Assembly: GCF_963924675.1 (NCBI RefSeq)
Contig: NC_089239.1
Coordinates: 34,991,818 to 35,055,817, forward strand
Direction of reading: 5' to 3'
DNA length: 64,000 nucleotides
DNA from: Phocoena phocoena
Lineage: Eukaryota; Chordata; Mammalia; Artiodactyla; Phocoenidae
Shown piece by piece: positions 36,560-48,300 of this stretch. The position numbers and the translations under genes are program-made. Below the pieces are notes generated by a model. That model made no database searches. It saw only the letters and a program-made list of their open reading frames with translations, and was not told the origin of the DNA. The first letter of the stretch is position 1. Each line of letters begins with the position of its first letter.

Positions 36560-36949
36560 TTAAAAATCATCTTTATTGTTTTAACATAAATATCAGAAGT
36601 AGCACAATCTACGTGTAACCCATTCACACGATACAGAAAGGTACCAGATAAAAAGTAAACATGCGCTCCACCGCCCTCTCCCCTCATCAAGGGTTATGCC
36701 TATAAACCATCCATTGCTCATCCTTCGGGCTCTGTTTTCTAGGAATCTGTGGCTTAGTGTGATAATCCACATAGATCTCTTTTCTTAGGTTTTCCTACTT
36801 TCCATTTGTATGGTTATCCACGCTGGAGGGTATTTAAGTTGTTTAATGTTTCACCTTCATGGACATGTTTAGATAAATGTATTCTCTGTATTGAGGGAAG
36901 GAATAGGTGTGACTGTTTTCTGTAACCCATTCTTATGTTCAACAAGCTA

Positions 36950-37093
36950 TGGAGTATTTATTATTATCTCAATTTTTACAGATGTGAGACTAAGGCACAG
37001 AGAGGTTAGTTAACTTGAATAAAGCAACATAACCAGAAAGTAGCAAATCCGGGCTATCGGGCTCTGGAATCCGTGCTCTCAATGACTGATTTA
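36950..37093 (-). mobile_element. MIR SINE, minus strand
   Basis: ATTATCTCAATTTTTACAGA and GAGACTAAGGCACAGAGAGG then AACCAGAAAGTAGCAAATCC are the inverted MIR core in order. Confidence 0.85.
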
Positions 37094-37096
37094 TTC

Positions 37097-37258
37097 CATC
37101 AGCCTGCACAGAACCCCAGCTGTACTACCGACTCTCTGTGAGGTGTTGGGCACATTTCTTCTCGCTAAGCCTCAGTGTCTTCATGTGGGAAAAGAGAGAT
37201 CATTGTTCTATGCGTCTAGCACAGTGGAAGTGCTCAATAAATGTTAGCTATCATTAAT
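37097..37258 (+). mobile_element. MIR SINE, plus strand
   Basis: TACTACCGACTCTCTGTGAG, CTCAGTGTCTTCATGTGGGA and GGAAGTGCTCAATAAATGTT follow MIR in the plus direction. It abuts the MIR at 36950-37093 in opposite orientation. Confidence 0.85.
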
Positions 37259-37350
37259 CTTATAATGAATTTTATCTTTATGTTCATACCTTCTTACTGA
37301 AATGTCTAAAAAACAGATCCCCAGAAGCAGTGCTGCTGGGTCACAGTGTT

Positions 37351-38843
37351 CCAGATTTGGTTCTTTATCACGACGTTAGTTAGCGATGAAAAGGTATCCA
37401 GCTCGCTCCAATAGAGATGAACATGAAGGCAACTGGGAAGTATTGATTGATAATCAGTCTCAAGAAAGTCAAGTTGACTGCCTTCTCATTAGAGGGAAAG
37501 TTGTAATGGATGCCTTTTAAAAAGCAAGCAAGTTTCTCCTTTCTGTATCTAGGCTGAAAATTGTTCTAGAAATGTATCCTTCCTCCTATCACTTAATTCA
37601 CCAGCATTTAAGCACTGTTTGCTTTATTATTTCCATATCCTGTAAGTACTTTGTTAGTTACGCAAACATTGTTTCCATTGTTGTTTCACTGTAGTCCAAG
37701 TGCTTATTTGGTTCACCTGCAATCGTGACACCCGTAAGGGAGTGAGTAACTCTGGTTGAAGGTTCCGGATGCATAGGTATTGGCAGTAGATTTGCCGGGG
37801 AGAGAGTGTGTTTGTTTCAGACTGTGCATTCCTAAGCGAAGGGCATTGGTTGATTTTCTCTTTTCATAGATTCACTGAAGATGAAGCGTCAGATAGATAC
37901 TTCGTTGATGACTGCAGAAAATTCTCCTTTCACCCTCCAAAAAGGGCTCTACTCTCTTACTAACATGAAAGACAGCCTCATCTTTGTTTTTTGTTACTTT
38001 CGCTTTTACCAAGCAGTCTCTGTAAGATCTATTGGATGTTCTGTGTCTCCAGCCTTTTATTTTATATGTCTGTACAATTTACCATTCTTTAATTATATTC
38101 CCATCTATTGACTAAAATCTCAAAGAAGCAGACATAAATAAAATGGAAGAAAGGCCAAGGCCATTCCCAAGCAGTGATTCTTCCTGACACGTGATGTTCA
38201 AATACCTAGAGTGTAAGCAATCCACCTTTTGTACCACAGGACAGAGTATTCCGGATGCTAAAAATAATTGTCACTGTTTTGCGTGTATATTACTGCCCTT
38301 TTCAGGCAAAAGCAGAAGAATTTTACAGAAATATAAGAATACAACTGTAAGTGGCTACATCTGAATTTCTTCTTTGAAACAGTGTAAAGAGAATTTGGGG
38401 CTTATACTGGAAAGACTTAATAAGAACCGTCAGGTTGAGACTGGACAGATATTCCCCAGTGGTTTCAGAGTGACTGGTCCAGAGCCTGTATCTGTCGTGC
38501 CAGTTAATATTGCTTTTGGAAAGGTTGTTGTTGTTTTTTTTTTAATTACTATTTTTTTACAGCTTGAGACTGCTGTGACACTTATCTACAGTGAGAGGTA
38601 TAATTTTACCATTGGTTGTCACAAATAGGACTTCATTCACACTATGATACTAATTGAGTGAACCTCATCAGAAAGGAAAGCAGAAACAATCGTAATCATT
38701 CTGTGGACTTAATCCTTAGCTGTAATAAGGTGGAACTCTTTCCAACTCACCTGCAGGTCTTAGAAATAATTCTGGGAGAAAGTCTTACCAAAATATACGT
38801 TAAGAATTAAAAACAAACGATGTGGAATATCCTTGGCTTATCT
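37351..38843. other. Unassigned DNA
   Basis: No gene or recognised repeat. At 37870-38021 a segment is bounded by a fair acceptor (TTTCTCTTTTCATAG) and donor (CTCT followed by GTAAGA) but carries no convincing frame. Confidence 0.4.
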
Positions 38844-38861
38844 CCACCACAGGTACTTTTT

Positions 38862-39180
38862 TTTTTTCTTTTTTTTTTTCTTTTTTTTTTTTTTTTAATT
38901 AATTAATTTATTTATTTTTGGCTGTGTTGGGTCTTTGTTTCTGTGCGAGGGCTTTCTCTAGTTGCGGCGAGCGGGGACCACTCTTCATTGCGGTGCGCGG
39001 GCCTCTCACTATCACGGCCTCTCGTTGCGGAGCATAGGCTCCAGACGCGCAGGCTCAGTAGTTGTGGCTCACGGGCCCAGTTGCTCCGCGGCATGTGGGA
39101 TCTTCCCAGACCAGGGCTCGAACCCGTGTCCCCTGCATTGGCAGGCAGATTCTCAACCACTGCGCCACCAAGGAAGCCCC
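38862..39180 (-). mobile_element. CHR-type SINE, minus strand, with long T-rich tail
   Basis: A T/C-rich tail (38862-38896) and TTAATTAATTAATTTATTTA lie on the left; the head GGGGCTTCCTTGGTGGCGCA is on the right. A perfect 18 bp duplication CCACCACAGGTACTTTTT flanks it (38844-38861, 39181-39198). The body combines parts typical of the long form (CTTTCTCTAGTTGCGGCGAG) and of the short CHR form. Confidence 0.95.
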
Positions 39181-39198
39181 CCACCACAGGTACTTTTT

Positions 39199-42100
39199 AA
39201 GAAGATTTTGACTTACAGTTTCATTGCGAGCTAATTGCTTTTCTAGTTAAAGATTGTTTTTCCTTGAATCTTCTTAAATATGGTTGTACTACATATATCA
39301 TGTTGATATTTTATATTTGATTGGGTTCTTCTGCCCAAGTCAAACGAAAGGTGGTGGAAGTTGATGAGCACAAGTCTGGGCTGCGTTACTCATCTGATTA
39401 TAAAAATCTTTCCAACTTTTCTTTCAGAAGGCTGTGCAGAAATTGTTAGGTGTTACGAGCAGTTCTTTATCATCCAACCTACCCCTTGCTACTGCTAATC
39501 AGTACTGAGCTCTTCTTTCTATGTTGTCAAAGCTTGTCTTCGGCGCCTTGATCTTTTTAGTTTATTTCCTGTGCATAGAATACTTATTTAAGGCAAAATG
39601 AAAGGTTCAGAAACTTTCGACTGTTTTCAATTTTATATATTTTTTCAATTAGAGCTTAGTGTCTGCACATTTTTAGTTTGTGTTTTTTCCTTTTTTGACT
39701 TTAAAGGATCTGACTTATGCTTAGAACATGGCTTGTTTTATTTCCCAGCTCTCGCATGTGTGCCTGTGTGTGTGTGTATTTTATCCCAGCTAGTTATAAC
39801 CTGATAACCTGATTTCATACTGTACTTTAGCACAACAAGACAGCCATCAAACTAAAGCAACACAGTAAGCGGCCACATTAACCATCATATTGCTTGACCA
39901 CTTGGGAGAGATTAAATTTATTCATTTTTACTATAGATAATCAGATATTAAAACATGTTAAAGGGAAGTAGAACTATTGATCTGTGACATGCTTGTTGCC
40001 AAAACAACGTCCTGTATTCGATGCATAATGCTTCTTGGCAAGATGTTTGGAAGAAATTTCATCAGGTCTTTTTTTCTTCTCATTTGCATTTGGTTTATCT
40101 AAAGTGAAATCCATTCAATTTTATTGAACTGTAATTCTAGTAATTTACAATATTTACATGCTGCAGTTAGATTGAAATCAGTCCTTAATTCAAATTCAAT
40201 CTAAATTTACTGCATAGTAATTAGGGCTTTGTAACTGACATGAGGGGCCTATTGATTTAATGAAAAACTTAACCTTACAGTAAGTGTTTAATTAGTTGCT
40301 GCAGTAGATTCTGTTCTGTCCTAAATTGTGGACTTTAGAGAATCAGGTACTAATTTAGATTACACAACTATATAAAGATCAGAACTAATTTTTTTTTTTT
40401 AACGTGTAGCCTAGCAGATGAATTAATTTCTTCCTCTTTGAAAGGAGAGGGGAAAGAGGCAGTAATGAAAGTAATTTCCTACCTTGCCTAATTTTATGTA
40501 AGGCCGGGCTAACTATCCTGGAAATGATTACCTACTTCTGTTAAATATTGATATAAAGAGTTATGAAAATCAAAAGTCAATGAGATTTCTTCTAGGATTG
40601 TTTTGTAAATAGAAAACTGAAACAATATGCATACCTACTGAGAGCAGAAAGACTCTTGATACAGAAAGAAAAAATAAAAGATTACCCAAAATAAAGCTGA
40701 AGGTGTTTTTCTTTAGATAATATTAATTGGTAGCCCCAAGCTTCCTTTTTAGCATTCCTGTTAATTATTTTCAAGATGAGAATTTAAAGCATAACTTGAG
40801 ATGAACTGTAGTGATTTTAACTTGTAGTCACTGATGATCTCTTTTGAAATAAACCTAAAGGAACACCACCTATCTTAATCGTAGTCAATATTTTTTCCTA
40901 ATTTATTTTCAGAATTCAGTACAATAAAGTATTGAAAGGACACTTTTAAACTGAGTTTTAACCTGTCTATAGTCTGTCAGGTCTATAATTCATTCCTCGT
41001 AGTACACATTTGTGTTCTTGAAGCTAGAAATAGTAATGTTTCTATATAAAACTAAGAGATTAATGCCAAAGGAAAGAAGATTCCTGCTGGTACATTATTC
41101 ATTACTTGTCTAATTTATATTAGATGTACTAAAGGTACAGTGAAAGGAGACTTAAAAAAAAAACAGTATTTCTTTGATTTTTCCATTTCATGTGAAAAAC
41201 ACAGACCATTATTAGGTGGCAAAAAAACAAGATTTTTTAAAGTGAACGCTTTAAATATTTTTAAATAGTTTTTCAAACAGTAAAGTAACTATTAAAAACA
41301 CACCAAGTAGAAAACATGAATAACATCATTAGTATATGAAATTGGAAAGGGTTAATACTGATACAGTTAATTCTTTAATGCTACATTGATGCTTACCTTA
41401 GTATCATGGTGAGTGAACCAGGCATTTCAGTTTTTATCAACAGTGAATTAGTTTGAAAACACGTAAGCTACACCCGCTAAATAAGTAATACAAAATAAAA
41501 CTAGTTGATGCCTGAAGATGATTGGAACACCTGTTTTAAGTGAACCGATTCTTACTGAAATTAAAAATGTTTATTTCAAAGATATCTCATTTTAAACACT
41601 TCACTTTTTATATAAAGCTATGGGTGAAGAATTTTACTATAACATTTAAAACTCCTAAAATGCATAGAGGAATGAGAATGACACTCAAAAACTTGCGGGG
41701 GGGGGGGACCCTGTAATACATGTTTGAGTGTGTCTAAGACTTGATTTTGTGAAAACACTTTGCAAAAATATCTTTCTTTTCTTGACAGTACACCAGGTCC
41801 AGACTTCACCACCTTGACAATACACCAGCTTTAAGCCCTCACTCCCCCAACGCACCTCAGCATGAAAGCGAAACACACCAGGTCCAGAAGGATGAAAACC
41901 GTATACTCTTCCTTTCCTTTTAATGTGCGCTCTGATGAATGGCGCACACACAAGCCATCTTGCCCATATCTCTGCGTGGCCCTCCTGGTAGCACAGCTGA
42001 AGTCTGGAAGCTTGCCTCGTTCACATTGTCAGCTTAAATACCCAGTAAGGACTCAAACTGGGAATAAGACAAAGTACCATGGCCTGTTGATCCAGTTCAT

Positions 42101-42552
42101 TGGTCCCACCAATTAGCTATGAAGAATATGGCTCATTTAGAAGTGTATGTGATAACACTGCAGCATAACTGAAAATTAGTGATATAAAAAAGGAGGTCAT
42201 TAGCTTGCACTTGTCTAATTTTCAGCTACATGAATCACAGATAAAAATCAGCTAGGATGAGTTAAGTCTTCTTAAGCTTTTGAGCCCTTTCTTATGTACT
42301 TACATAGGTGCATCTCGATAAAGAAAGTTTATAGCATTGCTATTAACAACACAGTTACTGTGCTGCAGTGTTCCTGACCAACCTCTACTTTCTGAGGCGC
42401 CGAGCCTTCACATGAAAATGAGTTCCGGGTTAAAAAGAAAAGGGGTGTAGTAGATTACAACCGGAAAATAAACCTAAAGACAGTATCTGTACAATTTTCA
42501 GAGTCCTAGGATCCCAAGATAGCTCACAATTACCTTGGCACCTGCTATGTGT
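39199..42552. other. Unassigned AT-rich DNA
   Basis: No gene or recognised transposon. The 40080-40350 part has several TAATTA/ATTAG motifs and an inverted repeat; a run of 11 G lies at 41697-41707. The open frames at 41685-42116 have no further support. Confidence 0.4.
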
Positions 42553-42561
42553 TAATGTGTT

Positions 42562-42746
42562 CTTTTTTTGCGGTACGCGGCCCTCTCACCGCTGTGGCCT
42601 CTCCCGCTGCGGAGCGCAGGCTCAGCGGCCATGGCTCACGGGCCCAGCCGCTCCGCGGCATGTGGGATCTTCCCGGACCGGGGCACGAACCCGTGTCCCC
42701 TGCATCGGCAGACGGACTCCCAACCACTGCGCCACCAGGGAAGCCC
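42562..42746 (-). mobile_element. CHR SINE, minus strand, with internal deletion
   Basis: Same body as the copies at 20273 and 33600 but lacking about 20 bases: GGAGCGCAGGCTCAGCGG is found where the others have GGAGCACAGGCTCCGGACG and then CAGGCTCAGCGG. Flanked by the 9 bp repeat TAATGTGTT (42553-42561, 42747-42755). Confidence 0.94.
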
Positions 42747-42755
42747 TAATGTGTT

Positions 42756-43597
42756 TTTATAGATTAAAAATGTAATCTTCTAATAGAAAATTAAATGTAA
42801 TTTATCCAAAATATATACTCTAGAGACGTGTTTGTTTGAGAGAAATTTAAATGTGACTCATTATTGGTGGGATATAGCCAAATAGAGAAAATAATGAAGT
42901 GTCTGCAGTTGTTGAAAATCATAATTATGTTACCTGCAGTTCATGGATTACGTATTTACCATAAAAACATTATTAGGAATATAAAAATGTGCAATGCAAT
43001 GTCTTTGTTCTAGAAAAATAATTCTTGTCAATTAGAGAAGGCAAAACATTTTCAATCAGAAGATAGTGAGCCGTAACAGAGCTGTGAGGGGATTCCGACG
43101 TACACGCTCGGATGGATAGGTTGATAGATTGGCAGCGTGATTGATTGATTGATCTATCTTTTAATTCTTAACATTGACACTGTTATGACCACATCTGACA
43201 ACAATTACCTGAAACAAAACACGTGGAGATATCTGACCTCCCAGCAGTCTAGAACCCATCAGGTGAAAGGCATAGAATCTAGAAGATCAAATCTGGGAGA
43301 CCCCTCTCAACATCTATCTACCCAAGTTAGTCCTGGCCCCATTATATCCAGACCCCTGTATGTCCCTGAAGGATGCTAGGGAAAAGGAAAGTATGGTGTC
43401 TGGGCTTCGATGAACACCTCTTGCTGGCAAGACCCGCCTCTGGGGAACTATATGGACAGGAAAAGATTTCCCACTCTGATGGTTGGCTCTGGAAACAAGA
43501 CATATAAATTTCTGGCTTCAGTCAAAGGGAAGTGAATTGCATCCTGGGCTGGGCTACTTGAAGATGATCACGGAAGATCATCTCAGTAGACCGTTTA
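42756..43597. other. Unassigned DNA
   Basis: No gene or transposon recognised; a short (ATTG)n run lies at 43140-43152. Confidence 0.45.
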
Positions 43598-43822
43598 GAG
43601 GGTAGGCTGTGGAACAAGCCTGAGCTTTGCAGTCAGGCAGCCAGCGGGAGTTTTGGCTTTGCCATTGAGTTTCTCCTTACCTTTCTAAAGACTGTTTCCT
43701 CTAAATGGGAAAATGACATTTACCTTGCATGGTGATTTGGGGGACTGAATGGAGTTTTCTATACACATGGCATACTAAGTACTGTATAGATAGAAATGAT
43801 GGTGATTATTATTATACTCGCC
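43598..43822 (+). mobile_element. MIR SINE, plus strand
   Basis: GAGCTTTGCAGTCAGGCAGC, GAGTTTCTCCTTACCTTTCT, and CTCTAAATGGGAAAATGACA are MIR text in order, ending near a TTATTATTA run. Confidence 0.85.
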
Positions 43823-44940
43823 ATCAGTACGATTGGTGAGTGTCGGGCAGTAAGCATTTATGTTTCCCTTGGGTTGTCTCCAAGCTTCCCTATCCCTGAC
43901 CCCCCTGAGTGCTCACTGTGTGGGATTTTCAAGATTACTAGGCAGCAAAACCAAGACAAGCCAGCCGGTGAACATCACCTCATTCTCTCTGAGGGTTTCA
44001 TTTATTGATTCAGCCAACAGCAGTAGCAGAAATTTGATTTTAAATTGGAAAAAAAAAAACTGTAAGAAATGTTTGTCAAGTTTACCATGCTTTAGACTGA
44101 GTTCCACAACTTTTTAAAAAGCTGTGTTGACATTTAACCATCTAAGTGATCGTTTAAAAATAATTGTGGTTTTTGGCCATCTTGAATATATAACAGATTA
44201 AAATGGATTTGACATACGTTTACAGTAAATTGGCAGACTGCATTGGCTTGACCACTGTCTTGTTTATGTATGGTTTCATACAGCTACATATTATAATAAA
44301 TTTACACAAATTGCAAGATTCAGTGTTCGTATTCCTCAGGTTGAGTGCACACAGTACACAGTGTTTGAGCCACCAAATCTCACAGAATGGTAAATTTGTC
44401 ATGAGAAACTATTTGCCAAATTCCCAAAGGCAGCGATACTGGCCTCATCGCTAAATAGAAACCTGGCTGAGTTTCCTCTCCAGCATCCCTTACAAGGTGA
44501 AGATCACCCAACCGCTATGCCTTCTTTCTGTAGCTTCTGTTACTTAGATCAGGGTCCTCAAAGCCTTGCAATAATATCCTCTAAAGAACCCAGTGGCAAG
44601 TGACCAGAGGGGACTCCCGCTCACTGCAAATCGCCTGGGTGCTGAGAAACCCACTCATTCATCTGCAGGCAATAGCACTGCAGTTCCCAAAAGGCCCCAT
44701 GCGCCTTCCCAAGGCAGCTTCTGGCCTGCAAACTTCTCTTTTACTCCATGGGCAATACTGAGTTTTAGGACTTCACTTTCTTTGTAAGAATCACAATTGT
44801 CCACTACGTGTTTTCTCTCTTTAGACAAACCTTTCCTTGGCAATGGCTATCAGAAAGCTCCAGAATAAGCTACTGAAACAACTTCAAAAATAGCCGGAGA
44901 AGTCAGAATGGGCTGAAAAATTACCATGGTATGTGTGTGC

Positions 44941-44942
<2 letters not shown>
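43823..44942. other. Unassigned DNA
   Basis: No gene or recognised transposon in this stretch before the GT microsatellite. Confidence 0.45.

Positions 44943-44983
<41 letters not shown>
44943..44983 (+). repeat. (GT)n microsatellite, about 20 units
   Basis: An uninterrupted GT run, likely length-variable between individuals. It lies 26 bases before the target-site repeat of the full-length L1. Confidence 0.97.
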
Positions 44984-44984
<1 letters not shown>

Positions 44985-45017
44985 CAGAGAAATTCAGATA
45001 AGCCTGAGACTAAGCAG

Positions 45018-45395
45018 GTTTGTTTTTTTTTTAACATCTTTATTGGAGTATAATTGCTTTACAATGGTGTGTTGGTTTCTGCTTTATAACAAAGTGAATC
45101 GGTTATACATATACATATGTTCCCATATCTCTTCCCTCTTGCATCTCCCTCCCTCCCACCCTTCCTATCCCACCCCTCTAGGTGGTCACAAAGCACCGAG
45201 CTGATCTCCCTCTGCTATGCGGCTGCTTCCCACTAGCTATCTACCTTACGTTTGGTAGTGTATATATGTCCATGCCTCTCTCAATGTTTGTCACAGCTTA
45301 CCCTTCCCCCTCCCCATATCCTCAAGTCCATTCTCTAGTAGGTCGGTGTCTTTATTCCTGTCTTACCCCTAGGCTCTTCATGACATTTTTTTTTC
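45018..45395 (-). other. L1 3' UTR with G-rich tract
   Basis: Follows the ancestral ORF2 stop (TAA, 45396-45398). The 45146-45177 part is G-rich on the L1 sense strand (four or more GGG runs) and can form a G-quadruplex. The end AACACACCATTGTAAAGCAA near the tail is shared with the L1 at 14058. No clear AATAAA precedes the tail. Confidence 0.85.
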
Positions 45396-48300
45396 TTAAA
45401 TTCCATATATATGTGTTAGTATACAGTATTTGTCGTTCTATTTCTGCCTTACTTACTCTGTATGACAGACTCTAGGTCTTTCCACCTCATTACAAATAGT
45501 TCAATTTCATTTCTTTTTAAGGCTGAGTAATATTCCATTGTGTATATGTGCCACATCTTCTTTATCCATTCATCCGATGATGGACACTTAGGTTGTTTCC
45601 ATCTCCGGGCTGTTGTAAATAGAGCTGCAATGAACATTTTGGTACATGACTCTTTTTGAATGATGGTTTTCTCAGGGTATATGCCCAGTAGTGGGATTGC
45701 TGGGTCATATGGTAGTTCTATTTGTAGTTTTTTAAGGAACCTCCATACTGTTCTCCACAGTGGCTGTATCAATTTACATTCCCACCAACAGTGCAGGAGG
45801 GTTCCCTTTTCTCCACACCGTCTCCAGCATTTATTGTTTCTAGATTTTTTGATGATGACCATTCTGACTGGTGTGAGATGATATCTCATTGTAGTTTTGA
45901 TTTGCATTTCTCTAATGATTAGTGATGTTGAGCATTCTTTCATGTGTTTGTTGGCAGTCCGTATATCTCCTTTAGAGAAATGTCTACTTAGGTCTTCTGC
46001 CCATTTTTGGATTGTGTTGTTTGTTTTTTTGTTATTGAGCTGCATGAGCTGCTTATAAATTTTGGAGATTAATCCTTTGTCAGTTGCTTCATTTGCAAAT
46101 ATTTTCTCCCATTCTGAGGGTTGTCTTTTTGGTCTTGTTTATGGTTTCCTTTGCTGTGCAAAAGCTTTGAAGTTTCATTAGGTCCCATTTGTTTATTTTT
46201 GTTTCTATTTCCATTTCTCTAGGAGGTGGGTCAGAAAGGATTTTGCTGTGATTTATGTCATAGAGTGTCCTGCCTATGTTTTCCTCTAAGAGTTTGATAG
46301 TTTCTGGCCTTACATTTAGGTCTTTAATCCATTTTGAGCTTATTTTTGTGTATGGTGTTAGGGAGTGATCTAATCTCATACTTTTACATATACCTGTCCA
46401 GTTTTCCCAGCACCATTTATTGAAGAGGCTTTCCTTTCTCCACTATACATTCCTGCCTCCTTTATCAAAGATAAGGTGACCATATGTGCGTAGTTTTATC
46501 TCTGGGCTTTCTATCCTGTTCCATTGATTTATCTTTCTGTTTTTGTGCCAGTACCATACTGTCTTGATTACTGTAGCTTTGTAGTATAGTCTGAAGTCAG
46601 GGAGCCTGATTCTTCCAGCTCCGCTTTTCGTTCTCAAGATTGCTTTGGCTATTCGGGGTCTTTTGTGTTTCCATACAAATTGCAAAATTTTTTGTTCTAG
46701 TTCTGTGTAAAATGCCAGTGGTAGTTTGATAGGGATTGCATTGAATCTGTAGATTGCTTTGGGTAGTAGAGTCATTTTCACAATGTTGATTCTTCCAACC
46801 CAAGAACATGGTATATCTCTCCATCTATTTGTATCATCTTTAATTTCTTTCATCAGTGTCTTATAATTTTCTGCATACAGGTCTTCTGTCTCCTTAGGTA
46901 GGTTTATTCCTAGATATTTTATTCTTTTTGTTGCAGTGGTAAATGGGAGTGTTTTCTTGATTTCACTTTCAGATTTTTCATCATTTGTGTATAGGAATGC
47001 CAGAGATTTCTGTGCATTAAATTTGTATCCTGCAACTTTACCAAATTCATTGATTAGCTCTAGCAGTTTTCTGGTAGCATCTTTAGGATTCTGTATGTAT
47101 AGTATCATGTCATCTGCAAACAGGGACAGCTTTACTTCTTCTTTTCCGATTTGGATTCCTTTTATTTCCTTTTCTTCTCTGATTGCTGTGACTAAAACTT
47201 CCAAAACTATGTTGAATAAGAGTGGTGAGAGTGGGCAACCTTGTCTTGTTCCTGATCTTAGTGGAAATGGTTTCAGTTTTTCACCATTGAGGACGATGTT
47301 GGCTGTGGGTTTGTCATATATGGCCTTTATTATGTTGAGGAAATTCCCCTTGATGCCTACTTTCTGCAGGGTTTTTATCATAAATGGGTGTTGAATTTTG
47401 TCGAAAGCTTTCTCTGCATCTATTGAGATGATCATATGGTTTTTCTCCTTCAGTTTGTTAATATGGTGTATCACGTTGATTGATTTGTGTATATTGAAGA
47501 ATCCTTGCATTCCTGGAATTAACCCCACTTGATCATGGTGTATGAACCATTTAATGTGCTGTTGGATTCTGTTTGCTAGTATTTTGTTGAGGATTTTTGC
47601 ATCTATGTTCATCAGTGATATTGGCCTATAGTTTTCTTTCTTTGTGACATTCTTGTCTGGTTTTGGTATCAGCGTGATGGTGGCCTCGTAGAATGAGTTT
47701 GGGAGTGTTCCTCCCTCTGCTATATTTTGGAAGAGTTTGAGAAGGATAGGTGTTAGCTCTTCTCTAAATGTTTGATAGAATTCACCTGTGAAGCCATCTG
47801 GTCCTGGGCTTTTGTTTGTTGGAAGATTTTTAATCACAGTTTCAAGTTCAGTGCTTGTGATTGGTCTGTTCATATTTTCTATTTCTTCCGGATTCAGTCT
47901 TGGCAGGTTGTGCATTTCTAAGAATTTGTCCATTTCTTCCAGGTTGTCCATTTTATTGGCATATAGTTGCTTGTAGTAATCACTCATGATCTTTTGTATT
48001 TCTGCAGTGTCAGTTGTAACTTCTTTTTCATTTCTAATTCTTTTGATTTGAGTCTTCTCCCTTTTTTTCTTGATGAGTATGGCTAATGGTTTATCAATTT
48101 TGTTTATCTTCTCAAAGAACCAGCTTTTAGTTTTATTGACCTTTGCTATCATTTCCTTCATTTCTTTTTCATTTATTTCTGATCTGAGTTTTATGATTTC
48201 TTTCCTTCCGCTAACTTTGGGGATTTTTTTTTCTTTTTCCTCTAATTGCTTTCGGTGCAAGGCTAGGTTGTTTATTTGAGATGTTTCCTGTTTCTTAAGG

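Larger units (their letters stand above)
36560..37350 (-). mobile_element. Ancient L1 3' end, minus strand, split by two MIRs
   Basis: AAAATCATCTTTATTGTTTTAACATAA (36564 on) looks like an old L1 3' terminus on the minus strand. After the MIR pair the text GATCCCCAGAAGCAGTGCTGCTGGGTCA (37316 on) resembles the ORF2 text CAGTAGTGGGATTGCTGGGT seen in the younger L1s. Both parts are strongly diverged; the assignment is by eye. Confidence 0.45.

Noticed and set aside
46936..47394. 152-codon plus-strand frame
   Set aside because: Antisense shadow of L1 ORF2.
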